In this document: piece after piece, positions 43,583-51,883 of the stretch
How positions within the stretch are numbered: the stretch's first letter is position 1
How the letters are laid out: every line of letters begins with the position of its first letter
Assembly (NCBI GenBank): GCA_965203305.1
Contig: OZ241874.1
Span: 1,984,001-2,048,000 of the forward strand
DNA from: Bin80 sp965203305
GTDB lineage: Bacteria > Bacteroidota > Rhodothermia > Rhodothermales > Bin80
Direction of reading: 5' to 3'
Length of the DNA: 64,000 bases
The notes under the pieces: model-generated
What the model saw: the letters and a program-made list of their open reading frames with translations, nothing else
Databases searched by the model: none
What the model was told of the DNA's origin: nothing
Position numbers and translations under genes: made by a program

Positions 43583-44611
43583 ATGGCAAATATCATTCTT
43601 TCACCGGGCTGGGCACTCAAGGAAAGTGCCTGTACAACCAAAGCTGCTTATACGAACCGGCGCAAATTTGTTAAGTCTCTCGGTTTGGGTGCCATTGGCT
43701 TTGCCGCTCTGGGCGGATGTGCTGTACAAAGTCAAAATACGATGGACGGCCCCCTGGATAAAATTCCAAAGAATGCCCCGCATGACCTGTTCCCTGCCCC
43801 GCATAATAAGACGTTCCAAGTTCCCGAACGGGAAATGACAGAGCGTATTCTTGCTTCGTCCTACAATAATTTCTATGAATTCATCAATCAGGGTGACCTG
43901 AAGAATGTATGGCCACTGGTAGATGACTACAAGCCCTTCCCCTGGACACTTCAGGTTCGGGGGCAAGTTGAAAAGAAACAGACTTGGGATCTGGTAGCAT
44001 TGATCAAGTCCATGCCACTGGAAGAGCGGATCTATCGATTCAGATGTGTGGAAGCCTGGTCCATGACCATTCCCTGGACCGGCTTTCCCCTCTCTGCCCT
44101 GATCAAAAAATGCAATCCGAAATCCTCTGCCACCCACATCAAGTTCACCTGTGTTTCGCGCCCGGATGAGTTGCCTGGACAAGAGAAATCGACATGGTAT
44201 CCTTGGCCCTACTTTGAAGGACTGAGGATGGATGAGGCAACGAATGAACTGGCATTCGTTGCTGTTGGCATGTACGGGGAGGCACTTCCCAAGCAGAATG
44301 GCTCTCCACTTCGGCTTGTTCTTCCTTGGAAGTATGGCTACAAAGGCCCGAAGGCGATTACACGCATTGAGTTTACACGCAAGCAGCCCGATACATTCTG
44401 GAATAAACTGCAACCGAGGGAGTATGGGTTTCTGTCGAATGTCAATCCGAATATCCCCCACCCGCGATGGACCCAGGCATCTGAACGATTCATGCAGAGC
44501 GAGGGAGTAGAACGGCGAATCCGTACACAGTTATTCAATGGATATGATGAGTGGGTGCGTGATTTGTACCCTGATGAGCCCCGCTCCCCCGCAGGTCCAA
44601 TTATTCGGTAA
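43583..44611 (+). CDS. msrP: Protein-methionine-sulfoxide reductase catalytic subunit
   Basis: MsrP (YedY) is a periplasmic molybdenum-cofactor enzyme that repairs oxidised methionines in envelope proteins. The 342 residues start at ATG 43583 and carry a twin-arginine signal (NRRKFVKSLGLGAIGFAALG). The molybdenum-ligating cysteine is in RFRCVEAWSMTIPWTGFPL. The C-terminus has NPNIPHPRWTQASERF, as expected. An in-frame ATG 69 bp upstream has no family support. The usual quinone-linked partner msrQ is not next to it; a short membrane protein follows in the opposite direction. Confidence 0.92.
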   Translation: MANIILSPGWALKESACTTKAAYTNRRKFVKSLGLGAIGFAALGGCAVQSQNTMDGPLDKIPKNAPHDLFPAPHNKTFQVPEREMTERILASSYNNFYEFINQGDLKNVWPLVDDYKPFPWTLQVRGQVEKKQTWDLVALIKSMPLEERIYRFRCVEAWSMTIPWTGFPLSALIKKCNPKSSATHIKFTCVSRPDELPGQEKSTWYPWPYFEGLRMDEATNELAFVAVGMYGEALPKQNGSPLRLVLPWKYGYKGPKAITRIEFTRKQPDTFWNKLQPREYGFLSNVNPNIPHPRWTQASERFMQSEGVERRIRTQLFNGYDEWVRDLYPDEPRSPAGPIIR

Positions 44612-44614
44612 TTT

Positions 44615-45061
44615 TCAGGACTGTTTCCGGCGCAAGCCTCTGTTCCAGAAATAAGCCAGTACACCGGAAAGGATCGCGCCGATCAGACTGATCCCCACCT
44701 GCGATGCTGCGATGAGCCAGTGAGCAGGCATCAGCTTGTCAATCACAATTTCCTGTGATGCCCCCGGTCGGACGGATACCCGGAGAGAATCCTGTCCTTT
44801 TACACGAGACCAGAGGGACTGGGGAAGAGACATTCGTTCATGTTCAATCGCCTGTCCATCTGGCAAGGTAACCTGAAGATGAATGTAGCCATAGGTCACA
44901 TCTGCCCGATTGGTTGTGTCAAATTCTTTCACTTTTGCTGTAGCAGATATACCCTGTTTCCATGTGCTGCGCAGCTCCTTTGCCACGAACCCCTGATTCA
45001 CGGACAGGAGGATCAGCACTATCGGGACTCCCCAGAAAATTCGGGCAATGATCTTTACCAT
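44615..45061 (-). CDS. Membrane protein of DUF3592 type
   Basis: A 148-residue protein with a transmembrane helix at each end (about 6-24 and 118-140) and a soluble beta domain between (ATAKVKEFDTTNRADVTYGY, later LRVSVRPGASQEIVID). This is the plan of DUF3592 proteins. Function unknown. It converges with msrP across 3 bp. Confidence 0.6.
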   Translation of the reverse strand: MVKIIARIFWGVPIVLILLSVNQGFVAKELRSTWKQGISATAKVKEFDTTNRADVTYGYIHLQVTLPDGQAIEHERMSLPQSLWSRVKGQDSLRVSVRPGASQEIVIDKLMPAHWLIAASQVGISLIGAILSGVLAYFWNRGLRRKQS

Positions 45062-45074
45062 CAGATCTTGTCAC

Positions 45075-45575
45075 TCAGACCAGGAAAAGGTAGGGTTTCC
45101 ATGCTTCTTCAAGAGATCCCATAAAATCCCGAATAAACATCACATGGCTGGGCCGGAATGGTTTCCTTCTCAGTGGCATATTTGCCTCTTCAGGAGTCCG
45201 GTCTCCCTTTTTATTGTTGCACGAGTTGCAGGCAGCAACCAGGTTTGTCCAGCGATCTTTTCCGCCCCTGGACTTGGGAAGCACATGGTCTACGGTGAGG
45301 GATTCTCTCCGATTACAATACTGACATCTGTGTCCATCTCTCCGAAGCACATTCTTTCTGGACAACATGATATTCCTGTACGGGATACGTACATATCCCC
45401 GCAGACGAACAATGCTGGGACAGGGAAATTTTGTTGAAGGAGATCGGAAAAAGAGATCCGGAATGGACTCCACGAGATCTGCTTTCTTCAGATGAACAAG
45501 TACAACTGCTCTCCGCACTGTGCAAATGGTCAGTGCACTGTAGTCGTGATTCAGTACAAGCACATGCGTCTTCAT
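45075..45575 (-). CDS. HNH endonuclease domain protein
   Basis: 166 residues from ATG 45575 (MKTHVLVLNHDYSALTICTV), which I prefer over an upstream Met because the family starts this way. The HNH core is complete: CQYCNRRESLTVDHVLPKSR, then NLVAACNSCNNKKGDRTPEE with two CxxC zinc pairs. Such proteins are widespread in bacteria as single housekeeping-like nucleases. No restriction partner is next to it. Confidence 0.85.
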   Translation of the reverse strand: MKTHVLVLNHDYSALTICTVRRAVVLVHLKKADLVESIPDLFFRSPSTKFPCPSIVRLRGYVRIPYRNIMLSRKNVLRRDGHRCQYCNRRESLTVDHVLPKSRGGKDRWTNLVAACNSCNNKKGDRTPEEANMPLRRKPFRPSHVMFIRDFMGSLEEAWKPYLFLV

Positions 45576-45711
45576 GCTATCCGTTGTCTGGATACTGAAC
45601 CGCACACGCCACAGACTTGAAAAATGGAGTAGCGAAGATATCAGGGACTCGTTGCTCTGTTAAATTAGATAATCTCTGATTTGCTCCAATTCTTGAATTA
45701 CTTCATGGATT

Positions 45712-46512
45712 CTATTCAAACTCTAGCACTTCCACTTCGTCTCCTCTCTGAATGATACCCGTATTTTCTGGCACCAGGTTCTCTCCGAAATACACCTTAC
45801 CGTCTCTCTTTCGGAAACGGCTCAATGTGCGCAGAGGCTCCTTGCTCTGGGAAGCTGTATCCTGATCTACGGTTGTGATCACGCAACGAGTACAGGGTTT
45901 CACAACCGAAAAAATGACTTCTCCTATACGTAATTGCTTCCATATATCTTCCCCGAACGGTTGATCCCCAGACACGACTACATTGGGTCTGAATCGCTCC
46001 ATGGGAACGGGCTCGGGTAATTTTCTGTTCAGTTCCTGAAGTGAAGCATTCGTGGTACAAAGTAAGGGATACCCATCTGCAAATGAGACGGTACTCCCCG
46101 GCTTGGCATACTTCGTATCTGTGGGTCTTGAGCCAGTGTCGTACATATAGACAAGACGGACGGGATGCTCAAGGAAATCTGTCAGCCACGCATTTACCCT
46201 GTCAGAAGCTACTCGGGCAGGAACGGAATCACGCCATATTGATACCTGCAGAACCGGGGCCGTTTTTCCCGGAACCTCAACCATAACAGGTTGCTGCCCA
46301 AATGCTGTGAGGAGCAACATACCATCACGCTGTGGGACAGCCTGAATCAGGGACATGCGGGGAAATTCGCGTTGCGTAAGAAACGTTACATCGTCATCAA
46401 TCATCATCCAACGCCTGTCCCCGGCAAGCCCCCATGGATTCACCTGACTGCGCAATTGGGTGACGCGATGCGTTGACTTGATCGGATAAATATACAGCCC
46501 CTCAAGAAGCAT
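45712..46512 (-). CDS. MOSC-domain protein, YcbX-like
   Basis: A 266-residue protein with a MOSC N-terminal beta barrel (LYIYPIKSTHRVTQLRSQV, then AGDRRWMMID) and the MOSC sulfur-carrier domain (RFRPNVVVSGDQPFGEDIW, then PCTRCVITTVDQDT). It probably transfers sulfur to or from molybdenum cofactor or reduces N-hydroxylated compounds, as YcbX does. It lies near msrP, another molybdoenzyme, but not in the same operon. Confidence 0.85.
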   Translation of the reverse strand: MLLEGLYIYPIKSTHRVTQLRSQVNPWGLAGDRRWMMIDDDVTFLTQREFPRMSLIQAVPQRDGMLLLTAFGQQPVMVEVPGKTAPVLQVSIWRDSVPARVASDRVNAWLTDFLEHPVRLVYMYDTGSRPTDTKYAKPGSTVSFADGYPLLCTTNASLQELNRKLPEPVPMERFRPNVVVSGDQPFGEDIWKQLRIGEVIFSVVKPCTRCVITTVDQDTASQSKEPLRTLSRFRKRDGKVYFGENLVPENTGIIQRGDEVEVLEFE

Positions 46513-47264
46513 AAAAATACAGAAATCGGCGAATGAATATCATCTTCTACAAATGAAGCAGTACATATGATCTTTGAACACCTTCCAAATCAGCCCTTAT
46601 AGAGATTTCACAGCCCTGGTCTTCGTGGAATGAAATTCCTGCTGGCTTCACCTACAGGCAGAAAAGTAACCTGCAGAGTTGAACCCTGACATAAGGGCCC
46701 TGATACTTCCTCTCTCGCAGAGCAAATTTTTGTTCGCAGAATTACGGGGCTGGCATGGGCGCGTATTCTGACTACTTCTTTTCTGTTGAAAAGTGGCAGA
46801 ACCCGTGTTATGGCTGTTGGGCTGATTTTGACGCTTCTCTTTGATGCATTTTCCGTACAAACCTCATATGTACAGAAGTTATGGAGAATCATGCGGGACA
46901 GATTCATAAATCTTTCCAGACTGGGGTAACCATGATTGCAAATTTATAAGTTCTATCCCGATTCGCGTTATTTTACTATTTCCAGAGGCTGGTACCCCCG
47001 AGTGTTTAGATGCTTGGTACCGGTGATCAGCATGCTCTGATGGATCGTATGTGGAAGTTCCCGCAGACCTCCCCAATCAGGGCAGTGGTTGCTCTGAGAA
47101 TGCTTATAGGCATGGGAAAGCGGATATGCGGGAATTTTTCAGAGTCTTTTCGTGCCAAGATCAACCCGCCGAAATATGCTGTACGGTGCTTCCATACAGC
47201 ACCTCTCTACAAAGCCTACATTTAGACCTCATATACATAACAATCGGAACAGAACCGGATTTTA
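46513..47264. other. Gene-free stretch
   Basis: About 750 bp without a supported gene. Short frames exist (for example minus 46608-46907) but none has family features. It lies downstream of the second fimbrial locus. Confidence 0.4.
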
Positions 47265-48179
47265 TTATCCGCTTTCGCCACACATGACGGATAACCTCCA
47301 GCGATGATCATACCAGCCGGGCGACAGGTTTTCAAATCCATGAGCCGTAAAAGAGACTGAATAATCTCGCCATGGAGGGTCACTAGGTGGGAAGAAGAAG
47401 CTTTGTCTAATCGCCGCCCGTAGCTCAAAGGTTGGACTAGGACTCTCTGGTCCAAGGGCATCAAATATGATATTCCCTGAACCCAAGACCTGCAATCCAA
47501 ATCCTACATTCCAGGTTCTGGTTTGCCCCTCCACGACCTTGTCAAACTCAAAATCTAAGTTATCGGGATCAACAACACGTATTGCGCATACTTGTTGGCT
47601 CTTGTGGACGATATAAGCAACAGGAATGTCCAGCTCCCAGCGTACACCAGACCGGGTAACCGTGAGCTGGATGATACCGGTGTACGTACCTGGAATTGCG
47701 TAATCAATGCCCGTAACAGTCCCTCCCAGAGCCCACTCCATACGCTCTTCAGGCTTTTTAAGCATGGATATACACTGCACTCCAGGTGGGCTGGTACTCC
47801 GCAATTTTTGTTCCACATCCTTTATCATGCAGTGTACAAAGGGAGACCACCATGCTTCTCTCCCCTGTCCTCTCAGACGGACCATTCTTGGTACCTGAGT
47901 CACATATTTCTGCCCTGGCACGGGATTCCGGGACGAATTCCACCATACTCTCCCGCACGAGTTCCCCATATCCTCTGGAGCGCAGACCTCCGATGTCTCG
48001 GGAGCATGAAGCTTGTACTCGGGAAAATTGTTCGGATGATACTCTACTCTTACACCTGATCCGAGGTACAGGGGGGTATCCTTCGGCTCCTCCTGTGCGT
48101 GAACGCTTGACAGAATACCGAAGAGTGCGACAGTGGGTACGAGTGTGCGTATGGAGAGGGAAAGGGCACCGAATATCAT
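47265..48179 (-). CDS. Exported fimbrial or adhesin-like protein of locus 2
   Basis: 304 residues from ATG 48179, chosen because the signal peptide (LSIRTLVPTVALFGILSSVH, cut after AQ) then begins near the start. The middle strand AIPGTYTGIIQLTVTRSGV resembles the terminal strand of the subunit at 35526, and a second beta domain (WNVGFGLQVLGSGNIIF onward) follows, ending in Cys. Two domains and size suggest a tip protein or adhesin. It follows the pilin-like gene at 48469. Confidence 0.5.
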   Translation of the reverse strand: MIFGALSLSIRTLVPTVALFGILSSVHAQEEPKDTPLYLGSGVRVEYHPNNFPEYKLHAPETSEVCAPEDMGNSCGRVWWNSSRNPVPGQKYVTQVPRMVRLRGQGREAWWSPFVHCMIKDVEQKLRSTSPPGVQCISMLKKPEERMEWALGGTVTGIDYAIPGTYTGIIQLTVTRSGVRWELDIPVAYIVHKSQQVCAIRVVDPDNLDFEFDKVVEGQTRTWNVGFGLQVLGSGNIIFDALGPESPSPTFELRAAIRQSFFFPPSDPPWRDYSVSFTAHGFENLSPGWYDHRWRLSVMCGESG

Positions 48180-48468
48180 GCCTGAATTAAATCCGTTTCC
48201 ACAAGTCAATGATATGCACCGGAGTGGGATAAGCTCAAATTCAGATTCCATTGAGTCTGAGCCGTTCATAACTGAAGTTGCTGTGGATGGTCATCATCAT
48301 CGGTGAACGGAAAGAAACCCATGTTATTCTGGACGAGTGGTATCTGCTCGTACCCGGGAGCAGATGACAACAGCCACCCGAACTGGATCATTTCTACAGA
48401 AGTAGCCAAGTTGGGTTTTCCTGCCCATACATGAGACATCCTGATCATATTGTGAGGAAAGAGCGAAG

Positions 48469-49098
48469 TTAGGGACTACATCGCAGCATAACGGATATTG
48501 TACCACTATACTTCCCTTCCCGGGTATCTGATGTAATGCCGGATATCTTGCCACCGAACCGGTTTCTCACTCTGTCATCCGGTTCGCTATCCACACGAAA
48601 AAAATGGTAAAGCGCGAAGGATCTGGATACATCCCTCCATCCACGCATTTGTACGTCTCGTTTGAAAGCCCACAAAAATTCATAATCAATGGTTTTCTCT
48701 GGCTCAACCCCATGTTCCAGTACTTCTGGCGTACTGATTATCTCTATGCCACATAAACCATTACAGTTGACGTAATCTACGATCAAAGTTTCAAGCCTGG
48801 GAGAAGAACTTCCTGAAACGGATTTGACACCACCAAAAGTGACACGGCTTTCATCTACGGGATTGAGCGTCATTCCACCACCAGATGAGCCCGATCCTGG
48901 TTTTTGCAGAGTCCCGAAATCCACCCCATTATCAGAATTGACTGTTACCTTAATTTCACACTCTTCGTCCAGGACTTCAAGTCTGGCTATTCCCTCCACA
49001 GCGGTTTCGCAGGCATCTGGATTATCCACTGAACAATCCTGTCCACTTGCAACCTTTGCTACCCCCGCCAAAATAAAGCAGAATATCAAGAAGCGCAT
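48469..49098 (-). CDS. Pilin-like protein of fimbrial locus 2 (cassette 3)
   Basis: 209 residues from ATG 49098, with signal peptide MRFLIFCFILAGVAKVASGQ. The core DNGVDFGTLQKPGSGSSGGG and the C-terminal strand GKISGITSDTREGKYSGTIS match the pilin at 36553. The start lies 13 bp inside the upstream secreted-protein gene, as in the other cassettes. It is the most complete pilin among the cassette partners. Confidence 0.65.
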   Translation of the reverse strand: MRFLIFCFILAGVAKVASGQDCSVDNPDACETAVEGIARLEVLDEECEIKVTVNSDNGVDFGTLQKPGSGSSGGGMTLNPVDESRVTFGGVKSVSGSSSPRLETLIVDYVNCNGLCGIEIISTPEVLEHGVEPEKTIDYEFLWAFKRDVQMRGWRDVSRSFALYHFFRVDSEPDDRVRNRFGGKISGITSDTREGKYSGTISVMLRCSP

Positions 49099-49520
49099 GC
49101 CCTCCTTGTACAATTCTGACTCTGCATCCCTGCGCACTTGCCTTCATTCCCAAGGTGTCTTACCCGAATTGAAAAAGATAATTCAGGATGGTTTCGGTAG
49201 ATTTCATACGTGACGGGCTCAGCCCCCCTTGTCGTGGAGTTTCGGGAAAGTATGGCACTGTATCGCCAGGCAGACCACTCCAATGTACCGAACAGGTCGG
49301 GATCAAAGACTTCTCCACAAGGAGCAGGACAATCTGCCAGATTGTCCGAAACCGCTTCACGAAGGGAATCAAGCACAGTCCCCCTGCGAATTCCAAACAG
49401 GCAGGATTTTTCCGGCGATGCACCTTCACAGTCGGACTCGGGATCCGGGGAGCCGCGCCTGCCCGGATAATGCCTTTCAGTCAGGCAGAATATAGAAAAA
49501 TCGGGGGGGGGCAAATTCAC
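49086..49520 (-). CDS. Secreted-protein family of the fimbrial cassette (copy 3), start next to a poly-C tract
   Basis: 144 residues in frame from ATG 49520 (MNLPPPDFS). The part from RRGTVLDSLREAVSDN to SIRVRHLGNEGKCAG aligns with the C-terminal half of the gene at 31258 (CVEAVERH, PIRVSYFRDEGDC). Nothing upstream encodes the N-terminal half or a signal peptide. The start is followed by a C9 tract that would shift the frame if its length changed. It is a truncated or phase-off copy. Confidence 0.4.
   Translation of the reverse strand: MNLPPPDFSIFCLTERHYPGRRGSPDPESDCEGASPEKSCLFGIRRGTVLDSLREAVSDNLADCPAPCGEVFDPDLFGTLEWSAWRYSAILSRNSTTRGAEPVTYEIYRNHPELSFSIRVRHLGNEGKCAGMQSQNCTRRACAS
49503..49511. 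repeat. Homopolymer tract G9 (C9 on the coding strand)
   Basis: Nine G on the plus strand, three codons after the apparent start of copy 3. It is similar in position to the tract at 38131-38141. Confidence 0.65.
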
Positions 49521-50088
49521 TGTTTCTCGGCATCATTTCTGACTGCATTCACTTCTCGTCAATTCATATTGGCAAGCCCTGCACCGCATGTCAGAGAGGT
49601 CATCTTGGGTATTGTTCATACGCCAGGATACCATCATCGGAAACTTTCACAACGCTTGCTGCACACTACAATGGGCATGATCACAGAGAATGGCGGTCAT
49701 TTTTCGTATCATCCATCAGTTCATCGGATTCTCCACATGGAACATGTACCACGACAAGATGATCCAGACATGTATGGACTCCACAGCTGCAACACAATAC
49801 GGACTGTATGAAATCACACAGCTCCTGAACTTGTCCCCAGGAAGCCTCGCCGGTGGAGTATCCCCTGCTATGCTGCAAGAACCCAAAGTGCATGATCCGA
49901 TGTTACAGGAAGTCAAGTTTACCGTATCTTTCCGAAATTCAACCCGACATCTGGATATTTCCGCATCTGTCAGCGGAATACAAATGAACCTGACAACATC
50001 AATTACCACCCTGTGATCCCTGATTATTCTGGATACTTGATCAGTGTGTGGTTCCACATAAATTATTTTATACACAATCCATTCGGAC
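49521..50088. other. Gene-free stretch before the permease
   Basis: No supported gene. It holds the divergent promoter region for the permease and fimbrial locus 2. I cannot identify a promoter with confidence. Confidence 0.4.
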
Positions 50089-51843
50089 ATGAGCATCCCT
50101 GCACCTTCAACCGACATTCGGTACGAACCAAACGAAACCCCGCCACTGCCCCTCACCATTGGCCTGGGATTCCAGATGGTTCTCCTCGGCATCGGCGGTA
50201 TCGTCCTTACTCCGGCTATTGTAATTCGTGCCGCTGGGGTAGAAAATGAAGAATATCTGGCATGGGCTGTATTTGCTGCGGTTGTCGTGAGCGGAATCTC
50301 TACCATCCTGCAAGCCCTGGGAAAATTCAGGATTGGAGCCGGATATGTTCTGCTCATGGGGACATCAGGGGCCTTTATCGGGGTCTGTATTGGTGCACTG
50401 AGTCAAAGCGGGCCCGCCATGATGTCAACCCTTGTCATCATCTCTGCACTATTCCAGATTTTATTTGCAAGAAAGCTCTCCAGCTTCAGACGTGTTTTAA
50501 CCCCTACTGTGACAGGAACGGTGATTATGCTGATCGCTGTGACTGTAATGCCCATCCTGTTTGATATGCTGAATCAGATTCCTGAAGGAGCTTCCACATC
50601 GGGAGGTGCGCTGAGTGCAGGAATCACACTTCTCGTTACTCTCTTTCTTGCGATCAAGGCCAGGGGCATCCTTCGCCTGTGGGCACCGATGATCGGAGTT
50701 CTGACCGGAACGGTTGTTTCTGCATTTTATGGACTGTATGATACCCAGACCATTCAGGATGCGGCATGGCTCGGATTTCCTGCTGCAGCAGGATGGCCCG
50801 GAATGGATCTGTCGTTTGGCCCCGTCTTTTGGGCTTTTCTGCCTGCATTTATTTTTGTTACCATGATCGGGGCAATTGAAACAGTGGGAGATTCTATCGC
50901 AATCCAGAAGATCTCGTGGAAAACTCCCCGGGCATCCGACTTCCGTACGGTCCAAGGTGCACTCACAGCAGACGGGATCGGAAACTTCCTCTCTGGAGTT
51001 ACCGGAACCATCCCCAATACAACCTACTCCTCCTCTATTTCTGTGGTAGAACTTACCGGAGTGGCTTCCCGAGCTTGCGGAATCGCCATTGGGGCGATCC
51101 TGCTCCTGCTCTCTGTAAACCCAAAATTTCTGGCCGCAATCCTGGCCATCCCCGCCCCCGTTGTTGGAGCGTTCGTCATGGTTTTAATTGCAATGCTCTT
51201 CATATTGGGGATGAAGATCGTGATACAGGATGGAATTAACTATCGGAGCGGACTGATCTGTGGCATCTCTTTTTGGGTCGGCGCAGGTCTTCAGAATGAC
51301 ACAATTTTCCCCGAATTTTTCAGCGGGCTGGCAGCCGGGACATTCGAAAATGGAATGGTCAGCGGTGGACTGGTTGCGATCCTTCTCACCGTTATATCCG
51401 AATTTTCTTCCAAGAGTCGGAAACGTGTACAGACACGTCTGGACATTGCCTCACTGGCAGAGATGCAGTCCTTTATCCGAACCTTCTCCAAGAGGCATTC
51501 GTGGTCTTCCGACTTTACTATCCGGGTGGAGGCAGCCGTGGAAGAAGCACTCCTGATCCTCTGCGACCAGACCGATCCAGATAAAAAAGACGGAGTTCTT
51601 CAGCTGATCGTAAAAGGGGAACCTGAGCATGCAGAACTGGAATTTGTCGCTGCGGATTCCAAAGAAAATCTCCAGGACCGAATGGCACTCATCGGATCAG
51701 ATGTCTCTGCACCAGATCTGGAACGGGATGTCTCGCTCAGAATGCTCAAGCACCTCACCACATCCGTACGCCATGAGCGGTATCACGGTACGGAGGTTCT
51801 CGTGCTGGATGTACACAAGTCCGTATCTCCACAGAGGATCTGA
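50089..51843 (+). CDS. NCS2-family nucleobase permease fused to an RsbW-like ATPase domain
   Basis: A 584-residue protein. Residues 1 to about 430 are a 12-14 helix xanthine/uracil permease (NCS2/SLC23). They include IRAAGVENEEYLAWAVFAAV, the family-typical VTMIGAIETVGDSIAIQKIS and LSGVTGTIPNTTYSSSISVV. From about residue 444 a soluble domain follows that matches anti-sigma factor/SpoIIAB-type HATPases (FTIRVEAAVEEALLILCDQ, later SLRMLKHLTTSVRHERYHG, TEVLVLDV). In that domain the N-box Asn and the D-x-G-x-G box are not recognisable, so it may bind nucleotide or partner protein without catalysis. The permease should import purines or pyrimidines. Confidence 0.82.
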   Translation: MSIPAPSTDIRYEPNETPPLPLTIGLGFQMVLLGIGGIVLTPAIVIRAAGVENEEYLAWAVFAAVVVSGISTILQALGKFRIGAGYVLLMGTSGAFIGVCIGALSQSGPAMMSTLVIISALFQILFARKLSSFRRVLTPTVTGTVIMLIAVTVMPILFDMLNQIPEGASTSGGALSAGITLLVTLFLAIKARGILRLWAPMIGVLTGTVVSAFYGLYDTQTIQDAAWLGFPAAAGWPGMDLSFGPVFWAFLPAFIFVTMIGAIETVGDSIAIQKISWKTPRASDFRTVQGALTADGIGNFLSGVTGTIPNTTYSSSISVVELTGVASRACGIAIGAILLLLSVNPKFLAAILAIPAPVVGAFVMVLIAMLFILGMKIVIQDGINYRSGLICGISFWVGAGLQNDTIFPEFFSGLAAGTFENGMVSGGLVAILLTVISEFSSKSRKRVQTRLDIASLAEMQSFIRTFSKRHSWSSDFTIRVEAAVEEALLILCDQTDPDKKDGVLQLIVKGEPEHAELEFVAADSKENLQDRMALIGSDVSAPDLERDVSLRMLKHLTTSVRHERYHGTEVLVLDVHKSVSPQRI

Positions 51844-51883
51844 GGTTCAGTATATCCAGGGAAAGTTTTGCTCCCGCGAGTTG

